DNA of 64,000 nucleotides. Origin: Syntrophaceae bacterium (GTDB taxonomy: Bacteria > Desulfobacterota > Syntrophia > Syntrophales > PHBD01). Under the pieces are notes generated by a model. That model was not told the origin of the DNA. It saw only the letters and a program-made list of their open reading frames with translations, and made no database searches. Location of the stretch: assembly GCA_013177825.1 (NCBI GenBank), contig JABLXX010000005.1, positions 1 to 64,000 of the forward strand, given 5' to 3'. Below are positions 1-8,161 of the stretch, piece by piece; position 1 is the first letter of the stretch, and each line of letters starts with the position of its first letter. The position numbers were made by a program, and so were the translations under genes.

Positions 1-125
1 CCGAACTTCTCCTGGCGGTGCCGGACCTCGAACACCGAGAGCCCGCGTTCGGGGTCGGTGTCCAGGAAATCGGCCACGTCCCCGGACCGGCAATGGTGCC
101 AGTGTTTGCAGAGCAGGGTTTCCAT
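1..125 (-). CDS. Cation-transporting P-type ATPase, N-terminal fragment (runs off the left edge)
   Basis: Only the first 41 codons are inside the window; the gene continues past position 1. The ATG at 125 is preceded by a good ribosome site (GGAGG near 136-140). The visible protein starts METLLCKHWHHC and continues with GLSVFEVRHRQEKFG, which matches the N-terminal domain of Ca2+/Na+/H+-type P-type ATPases (a short helical module ending in GLS...EV..R...FG). The catalytic DKTG loop and membrane helices lie outside, so ion specificity cannot be read. The two Cys and three His residues near the start are slightly unusual but are not a recognised metal site. Confidence 0.7.
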   Translation of the reverse strand, partial: METLLCKHWHHCRSGDVADFLDTDPERGLSVFEVRHRQEKF

Positions 126-286
126 TGCCAGGCTTCCTCCTTTTGTGAATACCGCGGGACGCTTTTCCTTGCGCAGCCCGCCTTGCCGCTTCCGGACAGG
201 ACTCCGGAATACAGTTTACCGGCAACACTCCGTCGCGTCAACGAAATGGGGCATTTCCGGGTCTCGGCGGGGTAATCCGGGCGGTG

Positions 287-901
287 CTACAGGAAATACT
301 TGATCACGGCGAATCCGCCGATGAGAAGCACGGTAAAAAGAATGGCCAGCCAGTTGAAATGCCGGTCGATGAAGCCCTTGATCGGCACCCCGAACCTCCA
401 GATCAGGAGCGCCACCAGGAAGAACCGGGCGCCCCGGGAGACGACCGACGCGACCAGGAACATGGGCAGGTTCACGTCGAAGGCCCCGCCGGAGACGGTG
501 AAGACCTTGTAGGGAATGGGGGTGAAGCCGGCTGTGAAAATGATCCAGAAGTTCCAGGTCTCGAAGAGTCCCTGGATGTAACGGAACAGGTTCACGGTGA
601 AGCCGGGAACGTTATCGAAGAAAAACAGGGCCACCGGCGAGAACACGCCCGGCCCGTCCCACCAGACGAAGTACCCGATCCCGTAGCCCAGAAGAGCACC
701 CAGAACGGAGGCCATCGTGCAGATGGCGGCGAAACGGAAGGCTTTTGACTGGGCTCCCAGCACCAAGGCGATGAGGAGCGGGTCCGGCGGAATGGGGAAG
801 AACGAGGCCTCCGCAAAGGAAAGAACGAACAGGGCCGGCGCCCCGTAGGGGGTGTCGGCCCAGTGGAGGACCCAGTCGTAGAGGCGTCGCAGGAGCTTCA
901 T
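287..901 (-). CDS. VTT/DedA-like inner-membrane protein (YqaA type)
   Basis: A 204-residue, strongly hydrophobic protein with about four to five membrane segments. Its N-terminal region (LSFAEASFFPIPPDPLLIAL) and the following G-rich helix (GALLGYGIGYFVW) are typical of the VTT (SNARE-associated/DedA) superfamily, subgroup YqaA. DedA-family proteins are proposed lipid carriers or scramblases and affect envelope stress and cationic peptide resistance. That fits its position at the far end of a run of L-Ara4N lipid A genes, but the link is inference. The start at 901 has only a weak purine-rich site. It is separated from the UPF0182 gene upstream by 88 bp. Confidence 0.75.
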   Translation of the reverse strand: MKLLRRLYDWVLHWADTPYGAPALFVLSFAEASFFPIPPDPLLIALVLGAQSKAFRFAAICTMASVLGALLGYGIGYFVWWDGPGVFSPVALFFFDNVPGFTVNLFRYIQGLFETWNFWIIFTAGFTPIPYKVFTVSGGAFDVNLPMFLVASVVSRGARFFLVALLIWRFGVPIKGFIDRHFNWLAILFTVLLIGGFAVIKYFL

Positions 902-989
902 CCGCAGGCATGTCCGTGAGTGAATATGGGCGGCCCGGCGTCGGCCGGACCGGCAGTGTTCCCTATCTCATTTCCCCGGCCCGGACAAG

Positions 990-3701
990 TCAATTGGTCA
1001 TTTTTTTCAGGATCTGCTCCAGTTTGCGGATCTCCTCCCCGTAGCCCGCCCAGTTGCCCTGCCGCTGCATCTCCAGGGCTCGCTGATAGGACTTCATGGC
1101 CTCCGCCGCGAGATCGCGGATCGATGCCTGCTTCTCCGCCACCGGGGCCGCTCCCGCCGCCGCGGAGGCGACGGCCGCTTTCCGGGCTCCGAACAGGCGC
1201 TGGAGGGCCAGGTCGAGGTTCTCCTCCATCACCACCTCGTTCTCGTAGGCGACAATGACCCGCCGCAGCTCAGGGAGCCCGACGGCGTCCGAGGCGGCAA
1301 GGTACAGCGGCTGCACGTACAGGAGGGACCGCTCGATGGGGATGACCAGGAGGCTTCCCCGGATCACCCTCGAACCGTGCTGGCTCCAGAGGGTCAACTG
1401 CTGGGAGATGTAGGAATCCTGGTTGATCCGCGCGTCCACCTGCTTGGGCCCGAAGATGAGCCGGTCACGGGGGAACGTGTAGACCAGGAGTTTTCCGTAC
1501 CCGGGGGCGTCGCACCGCGCAGCCAGCCAGGCGGCCAGGTTGTCTCTTTTGGCCGGCGTGTAGGGCAGGAGCAGGATGTACTCCTCCTTCTTCGCATCGG
1601 GCAGCTTCATGATCGTATAGTAAGGCTGCATGTACTTTTCGTTGAAGACCGGCACTTCCCAGAGGTCCTCCTTGTTGTAGAAAACCTTCGGATCCGTCAT
1701 GTGGTAGGCGGAGAACATGGAGGCCTGAAGCTGCAGAAGCGACTGGGGATAGCGGATGTGTCGCTTCAGGTCGGCCGGCATCTCGTCCAGGCTCCGGAAC
1801 AGTTTCGGGAAGATGCGCATGTAGACCTGGATGATGCTGTCGCCGGGATCGCTGATGTAAAAAAGGACGTTGCCGTCATAGGCGTCCACGGTGACCTTGA
1901 CGGCGTTCCGGATGTAGTTGGCGTTCCGGACCAGCGGGTTGGTGCGGGGCGCCGGCTTCGAGTAAGGCATCCGGGACGATGCCGTGTAGGCGTCGACCAT
2001 CCACACCAGTTTTCCCTCTTCGTTGATCACCAGGTACGGGTCCGCATCGAAGATGAGAAACGGGGCGATTTTCCGGATCCGCTCCCGGACGTTCCGGTAG
2101 ATCAGGATTTTGCTCTCGGCGGTGATGTCGGAGGAAAAAAAGATCTTTTCCGTCTGGAACTTCATGGAGAAAAGCAGCCGTCGGGCCGGGGAGCCTGTCG
2201 CCACTCCCCCGGTTCCCGCATAGGACGTGTAGATATTGCCTTCGGGAGTCGGATAGCTGAACTCGGGGATCTTTGTCTTCACGATGACATAATCGTTTGA
2301 CATCTCCCCGTAATAGATCTCCGGCCGCTTCACCTTCAGATCCGTTTCGCTCGCCGGCGGAATATCCTTGATGAAGAACTCCGGCAACCCTTCCTTGCTG
2401 ATCCGGCTCACCGGTCCCAGGGTCAGGCCGTTGCCGTGGGTGAAGATCAGGCGCTCGTTGATCCAGGTTTTGCTCGGCAAGTCGGCGTACGACAACTCCC
2501 GGGGCGACAGCATGACCTGGAGATACTTCCCGTCGACGGTATAGCGGTCGTTGTCGACGTCCATGAACCGGTAGTACGTCCGGATCTGCTGCAGCTGGCT
2601 GTAGGTGCGGAGCAGCGGGGCATGGTCCCAGAGGCGGATGTTCCGGATGGTTGCATCGTTCCGGTCGATGTCCCGGCCCGTGAGGTTGTAAGCGACGTCG
2701 AAGGGGATTTCCTGGATGCGGTCCAGGTCGTAGCCGAGACGGGTGAGGCGGATGTTGTTTTCGATATAGGGTGCCTCCAGGAGCAGCTCGTTGGGCGCCA
2801 CCTTGAATTTCTGCAGGACCGCCGGGTAGATCGCAACGCCCAGGAAATAAACGACGAACGCCAGCCCCAGGGGAATCGTCGCCCATTTCATGGATTTCTT
2901 GTGGATTCCCAGGATCACGCCGATACCGGCGAGAGGGGCAAGCACCGTCAGGATCCGGTAACCCAGGAGCCTGGCGTGGACGTCGGTGTAACTCGCGCCG
3001 AAGACGACTCCGTGATCGGAATAGAGCATGCGCAGCGAGTCCAGGTAAAATCCGAAACCCATGTTCACGACCAGGAGGCCGAGGAGAAACCCGAGGTGGC
3101 GGGTTACCCGGGGATCGATCCGGATCTGACGCTGGGTCAGCAGGACACCGCCGCTCAGGAAGTAGAAAATCCCCGTCACAAGGACGGCCAGGATCAGGCA
3201 GAAATCAACGACCTGCTTGAGGGAGTCGAAAAGGGAATATTGAAAGAGATAAAAACCGATGTCCTTCCCGAAGACCGGGTCGTTGACGCCGACGTTCAGG
3301 GCGTTCTGGAACAGCAGGATGTCGTCCCACAGGGAGGCTCCCCATTTGCCCATCATGATCGTCGCAAAAAACAGGATCAGGCCCGTAACAATCAGCCGCA
3401 CCTTTTTTACGGCGCCGGGAGGGATCGGAAGGGGGGTGCCGCCGATCTGGTACGAACTCGGCTGGGGGAACTCGACCCGGCCGGCGATGAACAGGTTCGC
3501 CAGGGCAACACCAAGGAACAGCAGGGCTAAAACGGCCCCGGAGGCGATCTGTGTCGTCAGGGTTTTCATGAAGACACTCGTGTAACCAGTCTCGACGAAA
3601 AACAGCCAGTCGATGTACAGGTCGACGAGAGACGATAGCAACGGCAGCACGACCAGGAATACGATGAGTATCCCGATGAAAATCCATCTGTTTTTTCTCA
3701 T
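990..3701 (-). CDS. UPF0182 family large membrane protein
   Basis: A 903-residue protein of the UPF0182 (COG1615) family, near the usual family length of about 900. The N-terminal third carries about seven membrane helices (for example IFIGILIVFLVVLPLLSSLV at residues 7-26). A long extracytoplasmic domain of roughly 500 residues follows, with family signatures such as ENNIRLTRLGYDL and HGNGLTLGPV. The C-terminus (from about residue 840) is Ala/Lys rich and probably coiled. The biochemical function of the family is unknown. The start at 3701 has a clear AGGAGAGG site. It lies 63 bp downstream of arnD on the same strand and may be co-transcribed. Confidence 0.88.
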   Translation of the reverse strand: MRKNRWIFIGILIVFLVVLPLLSSLVDLYIDWLFFVETGYTSVFMKTLTTQIASGAVLALLFLGVALANLFIAGRVEFPQPSSYQIGGTPLPIPPGAVKKVRLIVTGLILFFATIMMGKWGASLWDDILLFQNALNVGVNDPVFGKDIGFYLFQYSLFDSLKQVVDFCLILAVLVTGIFYFLSGGVLLTQRQIRIDPRVTRHLGFLLGLLVVNMGFGFYLDSLRMLYSDHGVVFGASYTDVHARLLGYRILTVLAPLAGIGVILGIHKKSMKWATIPLGLAFVVYFLGVAIYPAVLQKFKVAPNELLLEAPYIENNIRLTRLGYDLDRIQEIPFDVAYNLTGRDIDRNDATIRNIRLWDHAPLLRTYSQLQQIRTYYRFMDVDNDRYTVDGKYLQVMLSPRELSYADLPSKTWINERLIFTHGNGLTLGPVSRISKEGLPEFFIKDIPPASETDLKVKRPEIYYGEMSNDYVIVKTKIPEFSYPTPEGNIYTSYAGTGGVATGSPARRLLFSMKFQTEKIFFSSDITAESKILIYRNVRERIRKIAPFLIFDADPYLVINEEGKLVWMVDAYTASSRMPYSKPAPRTNPLVRNANYIRNAVKVTVDAYDGNVLFYISDPGDSIIQVYMRIFPKLFRSLDEMPADLKRHIRYPQSLLQLQASMFSAYHMTDPKVFYNKEDLWEVPVFNEKYMQPYYTIMKLPDAKKEEYILLLPYTPAKRDNLAAWLAARCDAPGYGKLLVYTFPRDRLIFGPKQVDARINQDSYISQQLTLWSQHGSRVIRGSLLVIPIERSLLYVQPLYLAASDAVGLPELRRVIVAYENEVVMEENLDLALQRLFGARKAAVASAAAGAAPVAEKQASIRDLAAEAMKSYQRALEMQRQGNWAGYGEEIRKLEQILKKMTN

Positions 3702-3764
3702 AACCTCTCCTGATTGTCTTTTGCTGTCCGAAACCCGGCCGGTTTTGTCGGATATTCCGCTCTT

Positions 3765-4625
3765 TCAGACCGCGCACGGGAATGCCCGGCCCGGAAGAAG
3801 CTCCAGTCGGGGATTTCGCCGCGGGAGTGCCCCGGTGTCCAGATCACGGCGGATTTCATCGAGGGTGGCGACACGGCAACCTTTGGCCCGGAACTGTTCA
3901 AGGAGAAAGATAAACGGTTGATCCCAGATGCCGCCCTCCGCTTCGGCATGAACGGGAAGTACATGGAGCCCGCCCCCACGGAGGGCCGACAGGACCGCCT
4001 CCGTTCCTCCTTCGACGCCGGCCTCCTCGAAGCATGGCAGGTCCGAGGGAATCTCCGGAATCCCCAGTCCCTCGTAAAGGAAGGGCTCCGCCGCCCGGGT
4101 GCAGCTCAGATACTCGAACCGGTATCGCCCCAGGATTTCCAGGACCCGGTCATCGACCCTCCAGGAAGGGGCGCCGAAAGCTGTGGGCCGCCGGCCCGTG
4201 AGGGAACGAAATTCCTCGGTTCCCTTCTCGAACCAGTCTTCGATCCACTCCCGGGATCTCTCCGCGAGGTCGTCCTGCCAGCGCCGGTGGTCCCAGGCGT
4301 GGAACTGGACCTCATGACCTTCATCCAGAATACGCCGGACCAGCCCGGGAAAGGACAGGGCGATCATGGGCGACGGCAGGAGGGTGCCGTAGAGGGCCGT
4401 CCGGAAGCCATAGAGCCCCGGGGCGTTCGTCCGGAGCATTTTCTTCAGGAACCGCGGATTTTTCAGGAGCTGGAGGAGCGCCCGGCCCGAGGCGTCGGGC
4501 CCGATGCTGAGAAAGAAGGTCCCCTTCAGGCCGAAGTCCCCGAGGATGTCCAGGAGACGGGGAACCCCGTTCTTCATCCCCTGGTACGTGTCCACGTCGA
4601 TCTTCAGGCCCAGAACGGGATCCAT
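3765..4625 (-). CDS. arnD: ArnD, 4-deoxy-4-formamido-L-arabinose-phosphoundecaprenol deformylase
   Basis: A 286-residue polysaccharide-deacetylase-fold protein (NodB homology). It closely follows Escherichia coli ArnD: GLKIDVDTYQGMKNGVPRLL at the N-terminus supplies the metal/catalytic Asp pair, FSLSIGPD-like and LRTNAPGLYG segments follow, and VQFHAWDHRRWQ carries the metal-binding His residues. ArnD removes the formyl group from undecaprenyl-phosphate-Ara4FN at the inner membrane, giving the donor used by ArnT. The start is the ATG at 4625, just after AGGGGAGG. An ORF extension to 4703 reads through a Lys/Gly-rich stretch with internal direct repeats that looks non-coding. It belongs to the split arn locus here. 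Confidence 0.93.
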   Translation of the reverse strand: MDPVLGLKIDVDTYQGMKNGVPRLLDILGDFGLKGTFFLSIGPDASGRALLQLLKNPRFLKKMLRTNAPGLYGFRTALYGTLLPSPMIALSFPGLVRRILDEGHEVQFHAWDHRRWQDDLAERSREWIEDWFEKGTEEFRSLTGRRPTAFGAPSWRVDDRVLEILGRYRFEYLSCTRAAEPFLYEGLGIPEIPSDLPCFEEAGVEGGTEAVLSALRGGGLHVLPVHAEAEGGIWDQPFIFLLEQFRAKGCRVATLDEIRRDLDTGALPRRNPRLELLPGRAFPCAV

Positions 4626-4907
4626 CAACCTCCCCTTACCCTTCCGCCCTTTTATCTTTCCGCCCTTCCACTTCACAAGGAATCGACTGGCGAGGGGTCG
4701 CACGACGTTCGAGCATTCAGGGAGAGGGACTCCCTTCGCGCTCAGAAGCGTTTTTTCGACCCTGCATCGTCTCGCTCCGCTGCAAAGTCATAACTCGCAC
4801 CGGACGGTGCAGAGACTGATGACTTTGCGGGCGCTGCGCTGCGACGGCAGGGTACCCCGAAAAAGCCGCTATTCGCGCTCCGGGAAGCCCCCCTCCCCAA
4901 CCAATGT

Positions 4908-4941
4908 TCGCGGGGGCGCGACCGGGGGTTTCCAGAGGAGC
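4908..4941. repeat. Half copy of GC-rich dispersed palindrome (module 2)
   Basis: Contains GGGGGCGCGACCGGGGGTTT followed by CCAGAGGAGC. The same right half recurs at 5067-5096 with one or two changes. The left half differs from the full copies. Confidence 0.65.
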
Positions 4942-5033
4942 GATTAGGACTTTTTTCCCATCCCTCCAGCCTGACGGACCTTCGCCACCGGATCGCGGGA
5001 AAAAACGTCCGCGACGGCGGAAGCCCCCGTGGC

Positions 5034-5096
5034 AGTCCCCCGCGCCCCGACCGAACCGGCCAACCGTGGGGGCGCGACCGGGGGTTCCAGGGGAGC
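5034..5096. repeat. Full copy of GC-rich dispersed palindrome (module 2)
   Basis: Begins with CCCCCGCGCCCCGA and closes with GGGGGCGCG, so the two ends can pair across a CCGAACCGGCCAACC-type centre. A near-identical copy is at 16702-16743 and a diverged one at 54343-54385. Confidence 0.75.
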
Positions 5097-5125
5097 AGGA
5101 GCAGTCTGTTGAGACCACCTTCAGA

Positions 5126-5246
5126 AGGCTGTTCAAAAAGGGTGGAATGCGAGGCGCCCGAAATCCCGCGCCGCGAGTCTTACTGTTTCGTAGGTCGAGC
5201 GGAGCGGGATGAGGGCAACACAGCAGACGCCCTTTTTCAACAGCCT
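5126..5246. repeat. 121-bp inverted-repeat element
   Basis: The left arm AGGCTGTTCAAAAAGGGTG (5126-5144) and the reverse complement of the right arm (5228-5246, AGGCTGTTGAAAAAGGGCG) agree at 17 of 19 positions. The 83-bp centre is GC rich and has no ORF. It ends 8 bp beyond the arnA(C) stop codon and could also act as its terminator. Confidence 0.75.
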
Positions 5247-5254
5247 GTTGATTG

Positions 5255-6286
5255 TCAGATTTTGTTTTCTTCCAGGAACGAGTACAGCGTCCGCCGCATC
5301 GATTCCTCAAGGTTCACATTCGGCTCCCAGCCCAGCAGCCGCCGGGCCTTCTCGATACTGGGCTTGCGGGTATAGATGTCCTGGTAGCCCTTCCCGTAGA
5401 AGTCCTCCGCGGGCTTCTCGATGATCTCCGAGTAGGCCTTGTCGGCGCGATGGTCCGGGTGCTCCGTGAAGATGCCCTTCAGGAGGTGGGCCAGCTCCCG
5501 GACGGAGCATTCGTTGGAGGGGTTGCCGATGTTGATGATCTCGTTCTTGCAGGCTCCGTCCTTGTTATCCAGGATCCGGATCAGTGCGTCGATGCCGTCG
5601 TCCACGTACGTGAAGCAGCGCTTCTGGTGCCCCCCGTCAACAAGGGTGATGGGACGCTGCATGAGCAACTCGGCGATGAACTGGGTCACCACCCGGGAGC
5701 TGCCCTCCTTGGCGGTGTCGAGGGAGTCCAGCCGCGGTCCGACCCAGTTGAAGGGGCGGAACAGGGTGAACTCCAGGTGTCCCCGGGTACCGTAGGCGTA
5801 GATGACCCGGTCCAGGAGCTGTTTGCAGCACGAGTAGATCCAGCGCTCCTTCTGGATGGGTCCCACCGTGAGAAAGCTTTCGTCCTCGCTGAACTCCGGG
5901 TCCGCGCAGGCGCCGTAAACCTCCGACGTGGAGGGAAAGACGATCCGCTTGTGGTATTTGACGCACTGCTTGACAACATTGAGGTTCATCTCAAAGTCGA
6001 GATGGTAGACGCCGATGGGGTCCTCCACGTAGAGCTTCGGCGTGGCGATGGCTACCAGCGGCATGATGACGTCGCACTTCTTGACGTGGTATTCGATCCA
6101 CTCCCGGTTGATGGCGATGTCGCCCTCGAGGAACTGGAACCGGGGGTTGTGCATAGCGCGGCCGAGGCGGTCCTCCGCCAGGTCCATACCGTAAACCAGC
6201 CAGTCCGTCTCGTCCAGGATCTTGTTGGTGAGGTGGTGGCCGATGAAACCGTTGACGCCCAGGATGAGAATCTTTTTCGTCGCCAT
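5255..6286 (-). CDS. arnA: UDP-glucuronate decarboxylase (stand-alone ArnA C-terminal half)
   Basis: A 343-residue extended short-chain dehydrogenase matching the C-terminal half of enterobacterial ArnA. It oxidises and decarboxylates UDP-glucuronate to UDP-4-keto-pentose, the first committed step to L-Ara4N. Visible features are the NAD-binding GVNGFIGHHL motif (residues 10-19), the catalytic STSEVYG and YSCCKQL (Tyr-x3-Lys) motifs, and FYGKGYQDIYTRKPSI, which holds the Arg assigned to decarboxylation in ArnA. The formyltransferase half is a separate gene at 10453-11445. AAGGAC precedes the ATG. The upstream side is a divergent gap with nhaA. Confidence 0.92.
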   Translation of the reverse strand: MATKKILILGVNGFIGHHLTNKILDETDWLVYGMDLAEDRLGRAMHNPRFQFLEGDIAINREWIEYHVKKCDVIMPLVAIATPKLYVEDPIGVYHLDFEMNLNVVKQCVKYHKRIVFPSTSEVYGACADPEFSEDESFLTVGPIQKERWIYSCCKQLLDRVIYAYGTRGHLEFTLFRPFNWVGPRLDSLDTAKEGSSRVVTQFIAELLMQRPITLVDGGHQKRCFTYVDDGIDALIRILDNKDGACKNEIINIGNPSNECSVRELAHLLKGIFTEHPDHRADKAYSEIIEKPAEDFYGKGYQDIYTRKPSIEKARRLLGWEPNVNLEESMRRTLYSFLEENKI

Positions 6287-6522
6287 TCGCTTGTCCTTTT
6301 CGAGAAGAATCGTCTTTCCAATGTCCCGTGAATTCTGGGAAATCGCTCTTTACGATGTTTTGATGCTTTGCGCAACCCCAATCGGGAATCACCTCGCAAT
6401 CCGGGGACATCCGCTACGGTACACGTCGCCCGACCCCTTCGCCACCCGTCACCGGCATCTGCCCGGGCGGGTCTGCAGACGCCTCCCTTCGCCCGGCTAA
6501 TGACTGAAACCCTTCATATTCA

Positions 6523-6551
6523 TTGAGTATTTCTTTTTCCTGTGGTAAGTG
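6523..6551 (+). promoter_or_regulatory. Predicted sigma-70 promoter of nhaA
   Basis: TTGAGT (6523-6528), a 17-nt T-rich spacer, then TAAGTG (6546-6551). It would start RNA near 6558, leaving a leader of about 176 nt before the nhaA ATG. Confidence 0.45.
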
Positions 6552-6557
6552 GGCACC

Positions 6558-6733
6558 CAATGGTCGTCCCGGTCCGGAACGACCCGATTCATTTCAGGGT
6601 CCATGGATATATTCGTCCCTGGAGGATCCCTGCGTGGTCGGCCCGCCATTCGGAAAGGGGCGTCTGCTTTTTCCCTTTCCGATCCGGCGGCCCGGAGATC
6701 GAGCCTGTCCCGAACCTTTCCGGAGATCTTTGC
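6558..6733 (+). promoter_or_regulatory. Structured 5' leader of nhaA, possible cation riboswitch
   Basis: Three hairpins can be drawn. GGTCGT (6562-6567) pairs with ACGACC (6579-6584). CAGGG (6595-6599) pairs with CCCTG (6617-6621). A strong third has CGGAAAGGG (6651-6659) with CCCTTTCCG (6673-6681), extended by CCGCC (6643-6647) with GGCGG (6686-6690). The last sits about 40 nt before the start codon, where it could control translation. The nhaA-I and nhaA-II RNA motifs, reported as Li+-responsive riboswitches, occur in this position in other bacteria. I could not match the consensus from memory, so the identity is inference. Confidence 0.4.
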
Positions 6734-8161
6734 ATGGATTTGAAACCCTATCCCCTGGAAACACTCTTCGGCCGCATCATGAGCCCCTTCGAGCGCTTTC
6801 TCAAGCAGACCACGGCGGGCGGAATCGTTCTCATCGGGACGACCGTATTCACCATCCTCTTTGCCAACACACCCTGGGGCGGATGGATCCACCATCTTTT
6901 CGAGCAGACCGCCGGGATTACGGCGGGAGGAGAGGTTTTCCTCAGCCTCACTCTCCACCAATGGGTCAACGAAGGGCTCATGGCCCTGTTCTTCCTGCTG
7001 GTGGGACTGGAACTGAAGCGGGAATTCCTGGTGGGAGAGCTTTCAAGCCCGAAGGACGCCGCCCTGCCGATAGTGGCGGCTGCCGGCGGGATGGCCGTTC
7101 CCGCGCTGATCTACTTCATGCTGAATCCGGCGGGACCGGCGGCGGCGGGCTGGGGTATTCCCATGGCCACGGACATTGCCTTCGCCGTGGGAATCCTTGT
7201 CTTGCTCGCCTGGCGGGTTCCCCGGAACGTGATCATTTTTCTGACGGCCCTCGCCATTGTCGACGACCTGGGAGCGGTCCTGGTCATCGCCCTCTTCTAC
7301 ACCCAGGCCATCGACTGGGTGAGCCTGGGCTCGGCGGTCGTCATGCTGCTGTTCCTGACGATGCTCAACCGGGGAGGCATCCGGCATCCGCTCCCCTATG
7401 TCCTGGCCGGGATTCTGCTCTGGGTCTTCCTGCTGAAGTCGGGCGTCCACGCCACCATTGGCGGCGTCCTGCTGGCATTCACGATCCCCGCGAAGCCCGC
7501 CCACACACCGGAACAGTTTGATCGCTCACTGGAGGAACTGAAGGATGCCTTCCATGCGGAGACCTGCGACCCCGAATCCTCGGGAAATCCCCTGAGCAGC
7601 CTTCGCATGGCCACCCTCGCGGAGGCTCTGGAGAAGGAGGCCATTGCGGTTCAATCTCCCCAGCAACGGATCGAACACACCCTCGCCCCCTGGGTCACCT
7701 TCGGCGTGATCCCTCTCTTCGCCTTCGCCAACGCGGGGGTGGACTTTTCCGCCATCGAGGGTTGGGAGGCCCTGGCGGACCCGGTCACCCTCGGCGTGGT
7801 TCTCGGTCTTGTCCTGGGCAAGTTCTCCGGAATCAGCGGGGCAAGCTGGCTGGCCGTCCGGGCCGGACTGGCGGTCCTTCCCCGGGGTGTCGGCTGGATT
7901 CACCTGTGCGGGGTCTCCTGGCTGGCCGGTATCGGCTTTACCATGTCGCTCTTCATCAGCCAGCTGGCCTTTCCCGCGGATCCATCCCTCGCCGAAAAGG
8001 CGAAGCTGGGAATCCTTTCGGCGTCGCTCGTGGCCGCCGTTATCGGATCTGCATGGATGTACCTCGCCGGGGGAACCAAAGGGAAAGGGAGCCGGCATCC
8101 AGGCTCCACCGCTCCGGACACCGGCAGCGCAGCCTGCGGAGGAACCAACGGGACATCTTAA
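6734..8161 (+). CDS. nhaA: Na+/H+ antiporter NhaA
   Basis: A 475-residue inner-membrane antiporter that extrudes Na+ or Li+ in exchange for protons. Diagnostic features are FLLVGLELKREFLVGEL (residues 87-103), MATDIAFAVG with the ion-pathway Asp at 147, and IVDDLGAVLVIALFYT with the paired Asp 177/178 equivalent to E. coli Asp163/164. It is somewhat longer than E. coli NhaA (388), with an insertion of about 60 residues around 250-320 and a Gly/Lys/Thr-rich tail. The start at 6734 follows CGGAGA and begins MDLKPYPLETLFGRIMSPFE; the longer ORF from 6542 would read through the structured leader. Its stop overlaps the stop of the convergent cyclase gene in a shared TTAA. Confidence 0.93.
   Translation: MDLKPYPLETLFGRIMSPFERFLKQTTAGGIVLIGTTVFTILFANTPWGGWIHHLFEQTAGITAGGEVFLSLTLHQWVNEGLMALFFLLVGLELKREFLVGELSSPKDAALPIVAAAGGMAVPALIYFMLNPAGPAAAGWGIPMATDIAFAVGILVLLAWRVPRNVIIFLTALAIVDDLGAVLVIALFYTQAIDWVSLGSAVVMLLFLTMLNRGGIRHPLPYVLAGILLWVFLLKSGVHATIGGVLLAFTIPAKPAHTPEQFDRSLEELKDAFHAETCDPESSGNPLSSLRMATLAEALEKEAIAVQSPQQRIEHTLAPWVTFGVIPLFAFANAGVDFSAIEGWEALADPVTLGVVLGLVLGKFSGISGASWLAVRAGLAVLPRGVGWIHLCGVSWLAGIGFTMSLFISQLAFPADPSLAEKAKLGILSASLVAAVIGSAWMYLAGGTKGKGSRHPGSTAPDTGSAACGGTNGTS

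Larger units (their letters stand above)
4626..5254. other. 629-bp intergenic region made of repeat elements
   Basis: No convincing gene. The stretch holds two copies of a GC-rich palindromic module (around 4908-4941 and 5034-5096) and a large inverted repeat (5126-5246). A further dyad-rich segment lies around 4770-4850. It lies between arnA(C) and arnD, which are on the same strand, so it interrupts what would be a tight operon. Confidence 0.7.
6287..6733. other. 447-bp divergent intergenic region (arnA(C) / nhaA)
   Basis: Holds a promoter reading towards nhaA (6523-6551) and a roughly 176-nt structured leader. The arnA(C)-proximal part (6287-6500) shows no ORF or obvious repeat. Confidence 0.6.
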
